DNA of 36,065 bases, taken from Bacteroidales bacterium. Its GTDB lineage: Bacteria > Bacteroidota > Bacteroidia > Bacteroidales > UBA932. Both the position numbers and the translations under genes were made by a program. This document shows, piece after piece, positions 17,338 through 25,191 of this stretch (position 1 is its first letter; each line of letters starts with the position of its first letter). The notes below the pieces were generated by a model. That model did not search any database. It saw nothing but the letters and a program-made list of their open reading frames with translations, and had not been told where the DNA came from. The stretch covers positions 1-36,065 of the forward strand of contig JAFZQO010000051.1 in NCBI GenBank assembly GCA_017620335.1. The letters are read 5' to 3'.

Positions 17338-18224
17338 TGTTTGACAAGGCGTTCGACCATTGTCTTTTCCAAGCCTAGTCCCCTTGCGATTTGAGCCGGA
17401 GTAGTCTTAGAAACATGATAGAGATACGGCGCCAGTCGGATCTTATTCTCCAAAGACAGTTCATCAACCGTCTTGTTGAACCATCGGCCCGCGGTATCAG
17501 AAACAAGCCGGTGAAAATCCTGATCGTTCAGCCTCGTTCTGGGTCCATCCATGAACCTGGCTTCCATAACGGCGTTATCTGTCACTCCCAAGGCCCTATA
17601 GAAATAGGATATATCATTGTTGAAGGCCGACTCGGCATATGATGCTTCGCAGGCAGAAGCCGGATCCAACCTGTTCTTGTCGTCAATCTTCCATCCTGTC
17701 GATGAAATATCCATATTCGTGTGGAATATCTTTTCGACTTCACGCGTTGACAATCGGGATACCGGCCATAATCCCGTTACCGGTCCGGAAGGGAATATTG
17801 CCCGGTAAGCGGACCATTGATATTGGTCTACCTTACAACCTGCATCCAGAGAGTTCTTTAGCGTGTAAGCGACCGAATTCCTTAGGTATGAGTTAGTGTC
17901 CAAATACAAAGCACTGGCATCCAGGTATTTAAGTACTTTATTCCGGCCATACTTCCAAGCGAAATACATTGAGAACATACGCTTGATTTCAATGGCAAAG
18001 GCATCGGCTGTTCCCTGATCCGGAGCAAGGATCGTAACATGTACATGGTTCGACATCACGATGTACACGACTACAAGCACATTCTTTCTTCTGGCACAAA
18101 TATGTATGTATTTGACGAAGACATCGAAATCTTCATCGTCGCGGCAAAGAATGGCATCTGACACTCCTTTTATGCATACATGAAAAGGAAAGAAACGACA
18201 TCTGCGCCCATCGGGCAAGGTCAT
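17331..18224 (-). CDS. REP-associated tyrosine transposase (RAYT, Y1/HUH family)
   Basis: The 297-residue protein has the Y1 transposase layout. The HUH metal-binding motif is SNHVHVTI (His60 and His62), and the likely catalytic tyrosine is Tyr120 in SVAYTLKNSLDAG, followed by YQWSAYRA, the counterpart of the NPVRAGL...WSSYRA signature of this family. A helix-turn-helix-like tail (TTPAQIARGLGLEKTMVERL) follows. RAYTs nick single-stranded palindromes and mobilise REP sequences. I chose the ATG at 18224 because a TTG 21 bp upstream would lie inside the -7 element TAGTTTTG (complement of 18243-18250). The stop codon TAG is part of a REP-like motif (17327-17337). The gene is poorer in G+C than its neighbours, which suggests transfer. 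Confidence 0.88.
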   Translation of the reverse strand: MTLPDGRRCRFFPFHVCIKGVSDAILCRDDEDFDVFVKYIHICARRKNVLVVVYIVMSNHVHVTILAPDQGTADAFAIEIKRMFSMYFAWKYGRNKVLKYLDASALYLDTNSYLRNSVAYTLKNSLDAGCKVDQYQWSAYRAIFPSGPVTGLWPVSRLSTREVEKIFHTNMDISSTGWKIDDKNRLDPASACEASYAESAFNNDISYFYRALGVTDNAVMEARFMDGPRTRLNDQDFHRLVSDTAGRWFNKTVDELSLENKIRLAPYLYHVSKTTPAQIARGLGLEKTMVERLVKQR

Positions 18225-18242
18225 GGTTACAATTCTCTCAAA

Positions 18243-18250
18243 CAAAACTA
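18243..18250 (-). promoter_or_regulatory. RAYT gene promoter -7 element
   Basis: The minus strand reads TAGTTTTG, a full TAnnTTTG match, about 19 bp before the ATG at 18224. No good -33 box is seen at the standard distance, so expression is probably weak. Confidence 0.4.
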
Positions 18251-18537
18251 ATAGCTTGACTGGGTGACACTTCTGAATGTGTTTTCTGATTCGAAAATAA
18301 AATCTGCAGAACGAATCTCAATCGAACATATAAATATATACTTCAGAAATATATGTTTTTATATATCTGATATATATTTATACCTGTTGTTACGGGTAAC
18401 CCCCATTCACTAATTCCCTTTGCGGTGAACAATCATTCTCCTTTGGTCTCCAACTTTCCCATCATAGCCTTGATAGCTTAGGTGCGAAGGAACAGAGCAT
18501 TCCCTCTGACTCTTCTCTCCTCCGGGACAGTTCTAAT
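18251..18537. other. AT-rich non-coding segment upstream of the RAYT gene
   Basis: No convincing gene is present. The part 18330-18390 is very A/T-rich, with repeated TATATAT runs, in contrast to the surrounding high-GC DNA. The rest shows no feature I recognise. It separates the transposase start from REP flank B. Confidence 0.6.
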
Positions 18538-18546
18538 GCGGTAGGT
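18538..18546 (+). repeat. Extra single REP-like motif
   Basis: GCGGTAGGT stands alone 13 bp before flank B and has no inverted partner close by. It is a direct copy of the stem motif of the doublets. Confidence 0.6.
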
Positions 18547-18559
18547 CAACGACATAACT

Positions 18560-18678
18560 GCGGTAGGTGGAATATTAAAATGGATACATACCGCACTTTT
18601 GCGCATTGATTGGCTATTTGCGCGGTAGGTCAGGGACATCTATTTCCACCTACCGCAGTTGCCACTTCAACCTACCGC
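18560..18678. repeat. REP-like doublet, flank B of the RAYT gene (119 bp)
   Basis: It starts with GCGGTAGGTGG (18560-18570), whose partner is degenerate (ACATACCGCA ending at 18595). It continues with GCGGTAGGT / ACCTACCGC (18622-18630 with 18648-18656) and ends with CCTACCGC (18671-18678). It aligns end to end with flank A: same order, same orientation, same length, shared spacer words such as TTTGCGCG and TTCCACCTACCGCA. Confidence 0.85.
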
Positions 18679-18691
18679 ATCGATTCAGGAG

Positions 18692-19026
18692 AAAGGGAGG
18701 AGAAAGGGCCGACAGGAAAGAGAATCGGAGAGGAGAAAGGAAGGAGGGGCCAGGAATGATGGAGAGGAGGACGGGAGGGAGGAAAGAAGGAAGAAAGAAA
18801 GAAAGGAGGAAGAGGAGAAGGGAGGAGAAGGGAGGAGAAGAAGGAAAAGAAGGAAAAGAAGGAAAAGAAGGAAACGAAGGAAAAGAAGGAAAAGAAGGAG
18901 AAGAAAAGGGGCAGATAGGACGGGGCAGGAAAGCAAGAACGGGAAACCGAGACGGGAAAGAAAGCCAGGAAACCAGGGACGGGGAAACGGGCAGGGAAAA
19001 GGGGCAGGAGAACAAGGGCAAAAGCG
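18692..19026 (+). repeat. Long homopurine tract with 9-bp tandem repeats
   Basis: The plus strand is almost only A and G for about 335 bp. Positions 18773-18874 are 102 purines in a row; after one C come 36 more. Inside, 18841-18903 is seven copies of the 9-bp unit AAGGAAAAG with two single-base variants. Open frames across it (Lys/Glu/Gly-rich or Ser/Phe/Pro-rich) are low complexity and not counted as genes. It lies beyond the ompA terminator. Confidence 0.9.
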
Positions 19027-19064
19027 AAAAGAGCCGGGTTGGAAGGATCCACTCCGGCTCTTTT
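19027..19064 (-). terminator. Terminator after the OmpA-family gene
   Basis: A perfect 11-bp inverted repeat, AAAAGAGCCGG (19027-19037) with CCGGCTCTTTT (19054-19064), has a 16-nt loop. On the minus strand the stem ends in TTTT, 30 bp past the OmpA stop. Confidence 0.85.
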
Positions 19065-19093
19065 CTCTATTAATGCTCTATTGTTTAATGAAA

Positions 19094-20191
19094 CTATTTC
19101 ACGAAACAAACAGTAACACGGTTCTCCTCAGGAGTAGCGAACGGGTTCGCAGTGTCACCCTTGAAGGTGGAGGAGATACGGGAAGCAGCGACACCGCGCT
19201 TTACGAGCTCGTTGGTGACGACCTCGGCACGCTTCTCGGAGAGGAACAGGTTCCTCTGGGCGGTACCTGTGGCCTTGTCGGCGTGGCCGGTGAGCTGGAC
19301 CTTGGTGTCAGGGTTGGCAGCCATGAAGGCAGCGATCTCGTCAAGCTTGGCAACCTCGGAGGCCTGGATATCCCACTTGTTGATGATGAAGTAGATATTC
19401 TCCTGGAGCTCCGGAGCCGGGGCGGGAGCGGGCTGGGCGACAACGACAGGTTCCGGTTTCGGTTCCGGTTTCGGAGCCGGAGCGGGAGCCGGGGCCGGTG
19501 CCGGAGGAGGAACCACCACCGGAGCGGGGGCCTTCTTGGTAGGGCCGAGGGCGATCTTCAGGCCGAGGAGAGCGGTGTACTGGTAGTCCATGTCAGGAAG
19601 CTTGCCGGCACGCTCGTTCTTCTTGGAGTTGAAGTGGTCGCTGAGAGCGTTCACACCAGCCTCAAGGTTGAGCTTGATGGCGTCGGAGAGGCGGATGTCG
19701 AAGCCGAGACCGGCACGGCCGGCGGGGCTGAACTGCTTGCCATCCCACAGATACTGGAACTTCGCACCCTTGTTGGCGAGAGCCTGGGCCTCGTCGTTAT
19801 TGAAAGCCATGTTGGCGCCAATTCCGAGGTAGGCGTAAGGGTTGAGTACACGGTCAACGTTGACATTGAAAAGGTTGCAGATGTCGAAGGTAGCGTCGAG
19901 AGCGGCCTGGGCGAAGTTGAACTTGTAAAGCTCAGTTCCACCGTTGATACCGTTCTGCGCACCCTTGGCCTGCCAACCCATGATGTCGCCGCGGAGGCCG
20001 AAGACAGGGCTGAACTGATAACCAAGAGCGAGGTCGGCAGCAGGGCTGATGAGGTCCTGGAATTTGGTCTCACCGATGGTCTCGGCAGCACCGCCACGGA
20101 GCTGGAGGTACCAGTGAGGATTGAACTCCTGGGCGGAGACACCGATACCCATCATCAATGCGGAGGCAAGAATAAGTATAGCTTTCTTCAT
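19094..20191 (-). CDS. OmpA-family outer membrane protein
   Basis: The 365-residue protein has a signal peptide (MKKAILILASALMMGIGVSAQ, cleavage near residue 20), an N-terminal beta-barrel domain (about 21-220), a Pro-Ala linker with PAP and KPEPKPEP repeats (about 222-262) and a C-terminal OmpA domain. The last contains VQLTGHADKATG and NLFLSEKRAEVVTNELVKRG, the peptidoglycan-binding signature. It would tether the outer membrane to the cell wall and is probably abundant. It lies 37 bp after a lipoprotein gene on the same strand; no clear promoter was found in that gap. Confidence 0.95.
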   Translation of the reverse strand: MKKAILILASALMMGIGVSAQEFNPHWYLQLRGGAAETIGETKFQDLISPAADLALGYQFSPVFGLRGDIMGWQAKGAQNGINGGTELYKFNFAQAALDATFDICNLFNVNVDRVLNPYAYLGIGANMAFNNDEAQALANKGAKFQYLWDGKQFSPAGRAGLGFDIRLSDAIKLNLEAGVNALSDHFNSKKNERAGKLPDMDYQYTALLGLKIALGPTKKAPAPVVVPPPAPAPAPAPAPKPEPKPEPVVVAQPAPAPAPELQENIYFIINKWDIQASEVAKLDEIAAFMAANPDTKVQLTGHADKATGTAQRNLFLSEKRAEVVTNELVKRGVAASRISSTFKGDTANPFATPEENRVTVCFVK

Positions 20192-20228
20192 AAATATAAA
20201 TTTTAAAGTTTCATCTATCCATTGTCCG

Positions 20229-20789
20229 CTACTCGGACTTCCTGTTCAGGCGCGGAGTATTGGGAGCGGGAGCGAGCTCATGGATCTGAAGGTCTTTGGG
20301 AAGGTCCTTGCTGGACATGCCGACATCCTTCAGGGCCAGATACCACTGCCCGTCCACATACACCGGATTGAACATAAGCTTCATGGTCTGTGCGGGAGAG
20401 CCGTCCTTAGCAGGCGAGAAAACGTATGAATAGGAGATATCATTGTTGCCCTCGGTGGAGAAACTGTAATACAGCCTTTCATACGAACGCACGGGGAACA
20501 TGCGGAACCGCATCTGAAGCTCGGCGGTATAAGAATCGGATTTCTTATAGAGCACGTCGTCGTAGAGGACATAAATCATATCCACCGCCTCTTCAACCTC
20601 ACCGGCCATCAACTTGTCCATACACTTGTCAGCCAATGCCAGGACGGCATCCTGGCTCTCCTGTGTAAGGGAAGAGAGGAACTCGGCTTCGGCATCCTTC
20701 TGGGTCTTCTCTCCGTTCGAACCGGAATATCTGGAACCGCAGGAAACCGAAACAGCGAAAGCGGCAAGCAGAATAAGGAGTTTTTTCAT
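20229..20789 (-). CDS. Lipoprotein of unknown function
   Basis: The 186-residue product begins with a lipoprotein signal (MKKLLILLAAFAVSVSC, Cys17), then a helical segment rich in acidic residues (about 30-75, including DKLMAGEVEEAVDMIYVLYDD) and a beta-rich end (about 95-170, e.g. MFNPVYVDGQWYLALKDVG), reminiscent of NTF2-like or DUF4878-type folds. I do not recognise the family with certainty. It lies between the OmpA gene and the large coiled-coil lipoprotein gene, all on one strand; a terminator at 20811-20840 separates it from the latter. Confidence 0.75.
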   Translation of the reverse strand: MKKLLILLAAFAVSVSCGSRYSGSNGEKTQKDAEAEFLSSLTQESQDAVLALADKCMDKLMAGEVEEAVDMIYVLYDDVLYKKSDSYTAELQMRFRMFPVRSYERLYYSFSTEGNNDISYSYVFSPAKDGSPAQTMKLMFNPVYVDGQWYLALKDVGMSSKDLPKDLQIHELAPAPNTPRLNRKSE

Positions 20790-20810
20790 GAGATATGATT
20801 TTTGATTTGG

Positions 20811-20840
20811 AAAAGGCGCGCCTTCAAGACGCGCCCTTTC
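20811..20840 (-). terminator. Terminator after the large coiled-coil lipoprotein gene
   Basis: A 10-bp stem with two G-U pairs (20828-20837 with 20813-20822, GC-rich core GGCGCG) and loop TTGAA is followed on the minus strand by TTTT. It lies 27 bp past the gene's stop. Confidence 0.7.
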
Positions 20841-20866
20841 TTAAATCATAGATATAAACTATATCA

Positions 20867-23800
20867 TTATTGACCAGGCTGAGTCTCACTGGTTTCCTTG
20901 ATATTGATCACCATGTAGTCGGACAGAGTGCCCCAAGCATAGTCGATCTCAATAGGAACAAGGATCGTGAACTTGCTTGCATAACCCTGAGTGTTCTTAT
21001 AGTTCAGAACATAAGTCGCAAGATTATTGAAGTCATCGATAGACACCTCGTAAATCTTGTCATAAATAGGAGGATTAGCAGAAGGATTAGGACTTACGAT
21101 AGGAGTCTCCGAAGTCTCGGTAAACTTGCCGGTCGTCTCGTCAACGGAGCCGAGGAAGAGCATATGAGCAGGAGTCTGTTCAGCCATGACGCCCCACTTG
21201 GAAGGATCCTTGGAATCCCAGTTGTTACGGAGAGCGCCTCCGACATTGATGCGGATCTTATCGAACTCGTAGTACTTGTACATGTTGATCGTCTTGATGA
21301 CAACCTCCTCATAGGTACCATCCCACTCCTGGACAGGCTTGCCATCCTTATCCTTGACAACCTTACCATCCTCGTCAAGAACATCAACCATGTGCTTACG
21401 GATTACAGGCTGGTTGTTCCAGTCGGTGATACCCTCGAAGAAGTTGATGATATTGACATTGGCACCGTCGACCTGGGACTCCTCAGCGATATCCTGAGCA
21501 GCGAAGTCGATGTCGATAGGACGGATGAAGCGGACATGGAAGTTACCGTCGTCAACGCTTACGCAAGAGGTGGAACCATACTTGTTCTTGGCGGTAATAT
21601 TGGCATAGAGCATGTTCTCCTGCTTGTCGGTCTTGTAGCTCCAGAGGTTCAGGAGATACTTGGCGACATCGGTGTCAGCGTACTCGATGACATAACCACC
21701 TTCCTCACCCTCGGTGATGGTAGCAATAAGCTGAGAATCATAGATGTGATAATGGTAGGTGTAGCCACCCTTGCCATCGCTGATCTCATCCATAACAGGA
21801 TCGTAAGCGAACTTATTCCAGTTGAAGTTATATTTAACAGCATAGAGCTTGGTATAGTCTTCAGCTTTACCGTCATCCTTCCAGGACTTCACGAACAACT
21901 GGGTATCATACCCGAGGTCGGCAGCAGTAGCGATGAGAGGCTGAGTCTTGGAGAACTGGAACTTAGAAGTGGTAGTGGTAAGTTCGCTCCTGTACGTGTT
22001 GTAAGGGTTGTTATAGATGGAGGCGTAGATAGGATCGGACTCCTCGGCGACCAGACCAAGCACAGGCTTGCCAGGATTACCGTTGAAGAACTCGAAGAGA
22101 TTCTTATAGAAGTCCATTACAGTCAGACCCTTCGTGTTATCAGGAACAGGGACACTGATACGGACAGTGTTCATAGGCTCCTTGTCAATGTCAGGGAACC
22201 AGAGGTTGTTGGTCTTGTTCTCAGCGAAGGACATCTTGGCCTTCTTGGCGACATCGGCCTTCATCTCGAAGTAAACGATGGAGTCACCGTTGTGGAACTT
22301 GAAGTAGATGGACTGGGTCTTGCCCTCACCAACCTTCTGAGGATCGACCTTCCATGCGAATGCATCGTTGATGCCGTCGCCGGAAGCATCCTTCTTGTAC
22401 TGAGCCTTACCCCAGTTCTTATCTTCATACTTACCCTTATCCTTGTTGTAGCTCTGGAACGTGACATCCTGGAACGAGCCCTCAGTGGTAACACCGGTAG
22501 CAACAAGCTCATTCTTGACAGTCTTCCCATCAGCCTGGAGAACATTGGCATAGACGAAGACACCGTCGAACTGGTAGGAGTTGATGAACTGGTTGTAGTC
22601 AACCTTCAGGGCCTCGAGCACGAAGAAGGAGAACTCATGCCACTTGGTGGCAAGCTGGTAGGTGGAGCAGATGAAAGGAACCTTGCCGAGGTCAGGAATC
22701 TCGAAGAACTGAGGCAGCTTGGCATCCTTGCTGATGACGAGCTTGAACCAACCGTAAGCCTGGATGTTCTTGGTCTCGTCGTTGACGAGGGTCACGAGGA
22801 CGACAGGCTGGCGGCCGACGGCGGAGATACCATCCTCAGAATCCTTGGCGATGGGCTTGCTGGTGGCCTTGCCACCGGCGCTCTCAACATAGCAAGGAGT
22901 GAAGGAGGAACCATCAAGCTTGCCATACATATCCTCACTGGTGGCATTGGCACCGATGGTGTAAGGAACCATCTCGAACTCGAAGTGATAGCCAGGATAC
23001 TTCTCGTTGAACTCGGCGAGGGTGTACTCGGCGAGGGCCTGATAACTCATGGCGTCAAAGGTGTGGATGGCGATAAGCTCGGCGAGGTCGATGGCGCCGC
23101 CATTCCACTTGACGGGAACGCTGGCGGGATCGATAATAGCCCACTTAGAAGAGGTATAGAGGTCCTTCTCAACCTGATAGAGGTTAATACCGCAGTCACC
23201 CCACTCAGTCACATAAGGGTTGCTGGCATTGAATGCGAGGTGGCCGACAACCTCCTCGGAGGAAGAGATGGCGTGCCAATCGGAAACGATCTGACGGCCG
23301 TCGCCGAGGGTACCGACAAGCTGCATGGTCGGGACGTTGTTGTAACGGTAGCTCTTGGCGAGAAGCTCGTTCTGGGCCTGCTCCATCCAGTTCATGTTGG
23401 TATTGGAGGCAAGCTTGTTACGGCCAAGAAGCTCATCAAGATCGAAGACATCAACGATATCCTCAACAGCGTCCTCATTCTCAGCGTATTTGTTATACAG
23501 GCCGATAGCGCAATCGATGACGGCGCCGAGGATGGAGCTGTAGATCTTGTCAGGATTGTCGATAGCATACTCGACAGTGGCGAGACCGGCACCGTCGGAG
23601 GTAATACCGACGAAGACGGGGCTCCAGGTCTCCTCCTCCTCAGCCTTGAGGACGTACTTGACATTACGGCCGTTCAGGCTCCACTCTGCGGAGTCAACGG
23701 GGAAGGAAGAAGGATTGAGGTTGTAGTTGGCCTTGCCGACCTGACCCTGCAGATAGTTGGCGGGGAAGTAACGGCGGACATTCGCATCACCTTCCTTGCC

Positions 23801-24667
23801 GGCGACCAGCTTGCCATCCTTGTAGATCCACTCATAGGTATCAGGATCGTACTTGTACCACATGGCATTGCCCTTGGCGTCAGTATTGTAATAGAGGTCG
23901 GCCAGATACTTGGCACCCTTCTTAATCACATACTTGATGGCGCCTTCGGGAGCCTGAGTCTGCGGGGCGACAGTAATTTCATCGCCGTCCTGGGCGTAGA
24001 AAGTATAGTCGGCATAAGGATTGCCATAGACGAGGTAGCCGATGAAGGAACCGAAGTCATAGGAAGTGGCCTCGATACCGGCGAAGTAGAAGTCAGGCAG
24101 GAAGACGATGCTGCGGAGCTCGTCGGAGAGGAAGCCGTAAACGGCGTCAACCTCGGCCTGAGCATCCTCGAGAGCCTTGAGCTTGGCCTCGACATCCTCG
24201 GCGTCAGCCTTCTTCTTGAGCTCTTCCTTGAGGTCGGCGATCTGCTTGGCGAGGTCGTCGGTCACCTCGAGGATGTCAGCCTTGAGGGCGGCGATTTCGT
24301 CGGTGATCTTCTTCTCAAGAGCCTCGCGGGCCTCCTTAAGCTCGTCCTTGGTGGCGAACTTGTTGAGATCCTTGACCTGGTCCTCAAGTTTGCCGACTCT
24401 GGTCTTGAGATCAGAGATGTCGGTCTTGAAACCTTCGTCAGCGGTCTTCAGTGCAGCGACTGCGGACTCGAGGGAAGACACGCCAGACCTGAGGTTGGAA
24501 ACCTCGGTCTGAAGGTCGGCAAGCTGCTTGGAAAGCTGGTCCTGGACAGAGCTCAACTTGGCATCCAAGTTGTCGATGTCCTCGCCATAATCTTTCGTAC
24601 AGCCCGTGTACATCAGTGTAGCACCCGCGAGGGCGAACACCAAAGCCATTCTAAAGATTTTTTTCAT
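20867..24667 (-). CDS. Large coiled-coil lipoprotein
   Basis: The 1266-residue protein has a lipoprotein signal (lipobox YTGC, Cys23), then a long heptad-repeat coiled coil (about residues 30-175, with KLSSVQDQLSKQLADLQTEV and similar stretches). About 1090 residues of beta-rich sequence full of aromatic residues, Asn and Asp follow, ending at TSETQPGQ. The N-terminal layout resembles the domain often annotated in Bacteroidales as PL29-type N-terminal; I see no catalytic motif. TKD after the Cys resembles part of a surface-export signal, so exposure at the cell surface is possible. Codon use is highly biased, leaving a 1270-codon open frame on the other strand, which suggests strong expression. 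It has its own promoter and a leader of about 130 nt. Confidence 0.8.
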   Translation of the reverse strand: MKKIFRMALVFALAGATLMYTGCTKDYGEDIDNLDAKLSSVQDQLSKQLADLQTEVSNLRSGVSSLESAVAALKTADEGFKTDISDLKTRVGKLEDQVKDLNKFATKDELKEAREALEKKITDEIAALKADILEVTDDLAKQIADLKEELKKKADAEDVEAKLKALEDAQAEVDAVYGFLSDELRSIVFLPDFYFAGIEATSYDFGSFIGYLVYGNPYADYTFYAQDGDEITVAPQTQAPEGAIKYVIKKGAKYLADLYYNTDAKGNAMWYKYDPDTYEWIYKDGKLVAGKEGDANVRRYFPANYLQGQVGKANYNLNPSSFPVDSAEWSLNGRNVKYVLKAEEEETWSPVFVGITSDGAGLATVEYAIDNPDKIYSSILGAVIDCAIGLYNKYAENEDAVEDIVDVFDLDELLGRNKLASNTNMNWMEQAQNELLAKSYRYNNVPTMQLVGTLGDGRQIVSDWHAISSSEEVVGHLAFNASNPYVTEWGDCGINLYQVEKDLYTSSKWAIIDPASVPVKWNGGAIDLAELIAIHTFDAMSYQALAEYTLAEFNEKYPGYHFEFEMVPYTIGANATSEDMYGKLDGSSFTPCYVESAGGKATSKPIAKDSEDGISAVGRQPVVLVTLVNDETKNIQAYGWFKLVISKDAKLPQFFEIPDLGKVPFICSTYQLATKWHEFSFFVLEALKVDYNQFINSYQFDGVFVYANVLQADGKTVKNELVATGVTTEGSFQDVTFQSYNKDKGKYEDKNWGKAQYKKDASGDGINDAFAWKVDPQKVGEGKTQSIYFKFHNGDSIVYFEMKADVAKKAKMSFAENKTNNLWFPDIDKEPMNTVRISVPVPDNTKGLTVMDFYKNLFEFFNGNPGKPVLGLVAEESDPIYASIYNNPYNTYRSELTTTTSKFQFSKTQPLIATAADLGYDTQLFVKSWKDDGKAEDYTKLYAVKYNFNWNKFAYDPVMDEISDGKGGYTYHYHIYDSQLIATITEGEEGGYVIEYADTDVAKYLLNLWSYKTDKQENMLYANITAKNKYGSTSCVSVDDGNFHVRFIRPIDIDFAAQDIAEESQVDGANVNIINFFEGITDWNNQPVIRKHMVDVLDEDGKVVKDKDGKPVQEWDGTYEEVVIKTINMYKYYEFDKIRINVGGALRNNWDSKDPSKWGVMAEQTPAHMLFLGSVDETTGKFTETSETPIVSPNPSANPPIYDKIYEVSIDDFNNLATYVLNYKNTQGYASKFTILVPIEIDYAWGTLSDYMVINIKETSETQPGQ

Positions 24668-24744
24668 AAACGAATAGATTAGAAATTAAAGAGTTAAACT
24701 ATAATAGTATTCTTTCACTTTGTTTCTTTACGTTACTATCTGTG

Positions 24745-24785
24745 GCACAATAACTTGTGCTCGTCAGGGCACAATACCGCACAAT
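24745..24785 (-). promoter_or_regulatory. ATTGTGC repeats in the leader of the coiled-coil lipoprotein gene
   Basis: On the minus strand ATTGTGC occurs three times (complements of 24779-24785, 24769-24775 and 24745-24751) and its inverse GCACAA once (complement of 24755-24760). The inverse copy can pair with either neighbour (6-bp stems), giving two exclusive hairpins. The site lies just after the predicted transcription start, so it may be a leader RNA switch or an operator cluster. Confidence 0.45.
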
Positions 24786-24806
24786 GGGGGTACTATACTC
24801 AACGCA

Positions 24807-24837
24807 CAAAGTTATGAAGAATTTTTTGTTTTGCAAC
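24807..24837 (-). promoter_or_regulatory. Promoter of the coiled-coil lipoprotein gene
   Basis: On the minus strand GTTG (complement of 24834-24837, three of four bases of TTTG) lies 19 bp before TAACTTTG (complement of 24807-24814), a full -7 match. The predicted start is near 24801, giving a leader of about 130 nt. Confidence 0.65.
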
Positions 24838-25001
24838 AACTTTTTAATCAATTTTTCTCATAAGTAAACCCCCTCAAAGAAGGGTTGTACGGCTTTAAGA
24901 TGCGTTTTTCGTCCCATTCGTTGCATGACCCGCACTTTTTTTTCAACATTTGCGTAACTTTTTTGTAACCCGTACGTCTATAGTCTTTCTCCCGCACCCG
25001 A
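24838..25001. other. Non-coding spacer
   Basis: No gene is seen. The stretch is A/T-rich with T-runs on the plus strand (for example 24937-24944). A weak plus-strand promoter-like pair (GTTG, 21 bp, AACATTTG, ending near 24952) could start a short RNA that ends at the terminator 25002-25032. Confidence 0.4.
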
Positions 25002-25032
25002 TGCCGGACGGCCGGGTCCGGCAGTTTTTTTT
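25002..25032 (+). terminator. Strong intrinsic terminator without an upstream gene
   Basis: TGCCGGAC (25002-25009) pairs perfectly with GTCCGGCA (25016-25023) and is followed by eight T residues (25025-25032) on the plus strand. No plus-strand gene precedes it for 7.8 kb. The T-run overlaps the -33 box of the tRNA promoter. Confidence 0.8.
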
Positions 25033-25060
25033 GGAAGATAGAAAAAATGCCGTAACTTTG
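25030..25060 (+). promoter_or_regulatory. tRNA-Val promoter
   Basis: TTTG (25030-25033), 19 bp, then TAACTTTG (25053-25060) is a perfect Bacteroidetes promoter. Transcription should start near 25066, 10 bp before the tRNA. Confidence 0.85.
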
Positions 25061-25075
25061 CAGTCCTCAAATCAC

Positions 25076-25150
25076 GGGAGATTAGCTCAGTCGGTTTAGA
25101 GCACCTGCCTTACAAGCAGGGGGTCAATGGTTCGAATCCGTTATCTCCCA
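25076..25150 (+). tRNA. tRNA-Val (anticodon UAC)
   Basis: The 75-nt gene folds as a cloverleaf: acceptor stem GGGAGAT with ATCTCCC, D-arm AGCTCAGTCGGTTTAGAGC, anticodon stem CCTGC / GCAGG with loop CTTACAA (anticodon TAC) and T-arm with GGTTCGAATCC. The CCA end is not encoded; the gene is followed by a terminator. Confidence 0.96.
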
Positions 25151-25156
25151 CACATG

Positions 25157-25187
25157 AAAAGCCCCGGAATCCGCTTCCGGGGCTTTC
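25157..25187. terminator. Bidirectional terminator between tRNA-Val and the Bat operon
   Basis: A perfect 12-bp inverted repeat, AAAGCCCCGGAA with TTCCGGGGCTTT around a 5-nt loop, with A-rich and T-rich sides. It can end the tRNA transcript (plus) and the long Bat transcript (minus), whose last stop codon is at 25192. Confidence 0.9.
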
Positions 25188-25191
25188 TTCG

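Noticed and set aside
17219-18678. REP-like motifs considered as terminal repeats of a DDE insertion sequence
   Set aside because: The enzyme has the HUH and tyrosine motifs of Y1 transposases, and the flanks are direct, not terminal inverted, repeats.
18841-18903. Seven short tandem repeats considered as a CRISPR array
   Set aside because: Units are 9 bp with no spacers and no cas genes nearby; a simple-sequence repeat.
18606-19073. A Lys/Glu/Gly-rich open frame across the purine tract
   Set aside because: Low-complexity translation of the GA repeats, no promoter and no recognisable domain.
20870-24682. A 1270-codon open frame on the plus strand opposite the coiled-coil lipoprotein gene
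   Set aside because: It mirrors the real gene in the complementary frame, has repetitive Leu/Val/Gly/Asp-rich sequence without motifs, and results from the biased codon use of the minus-strand gene.
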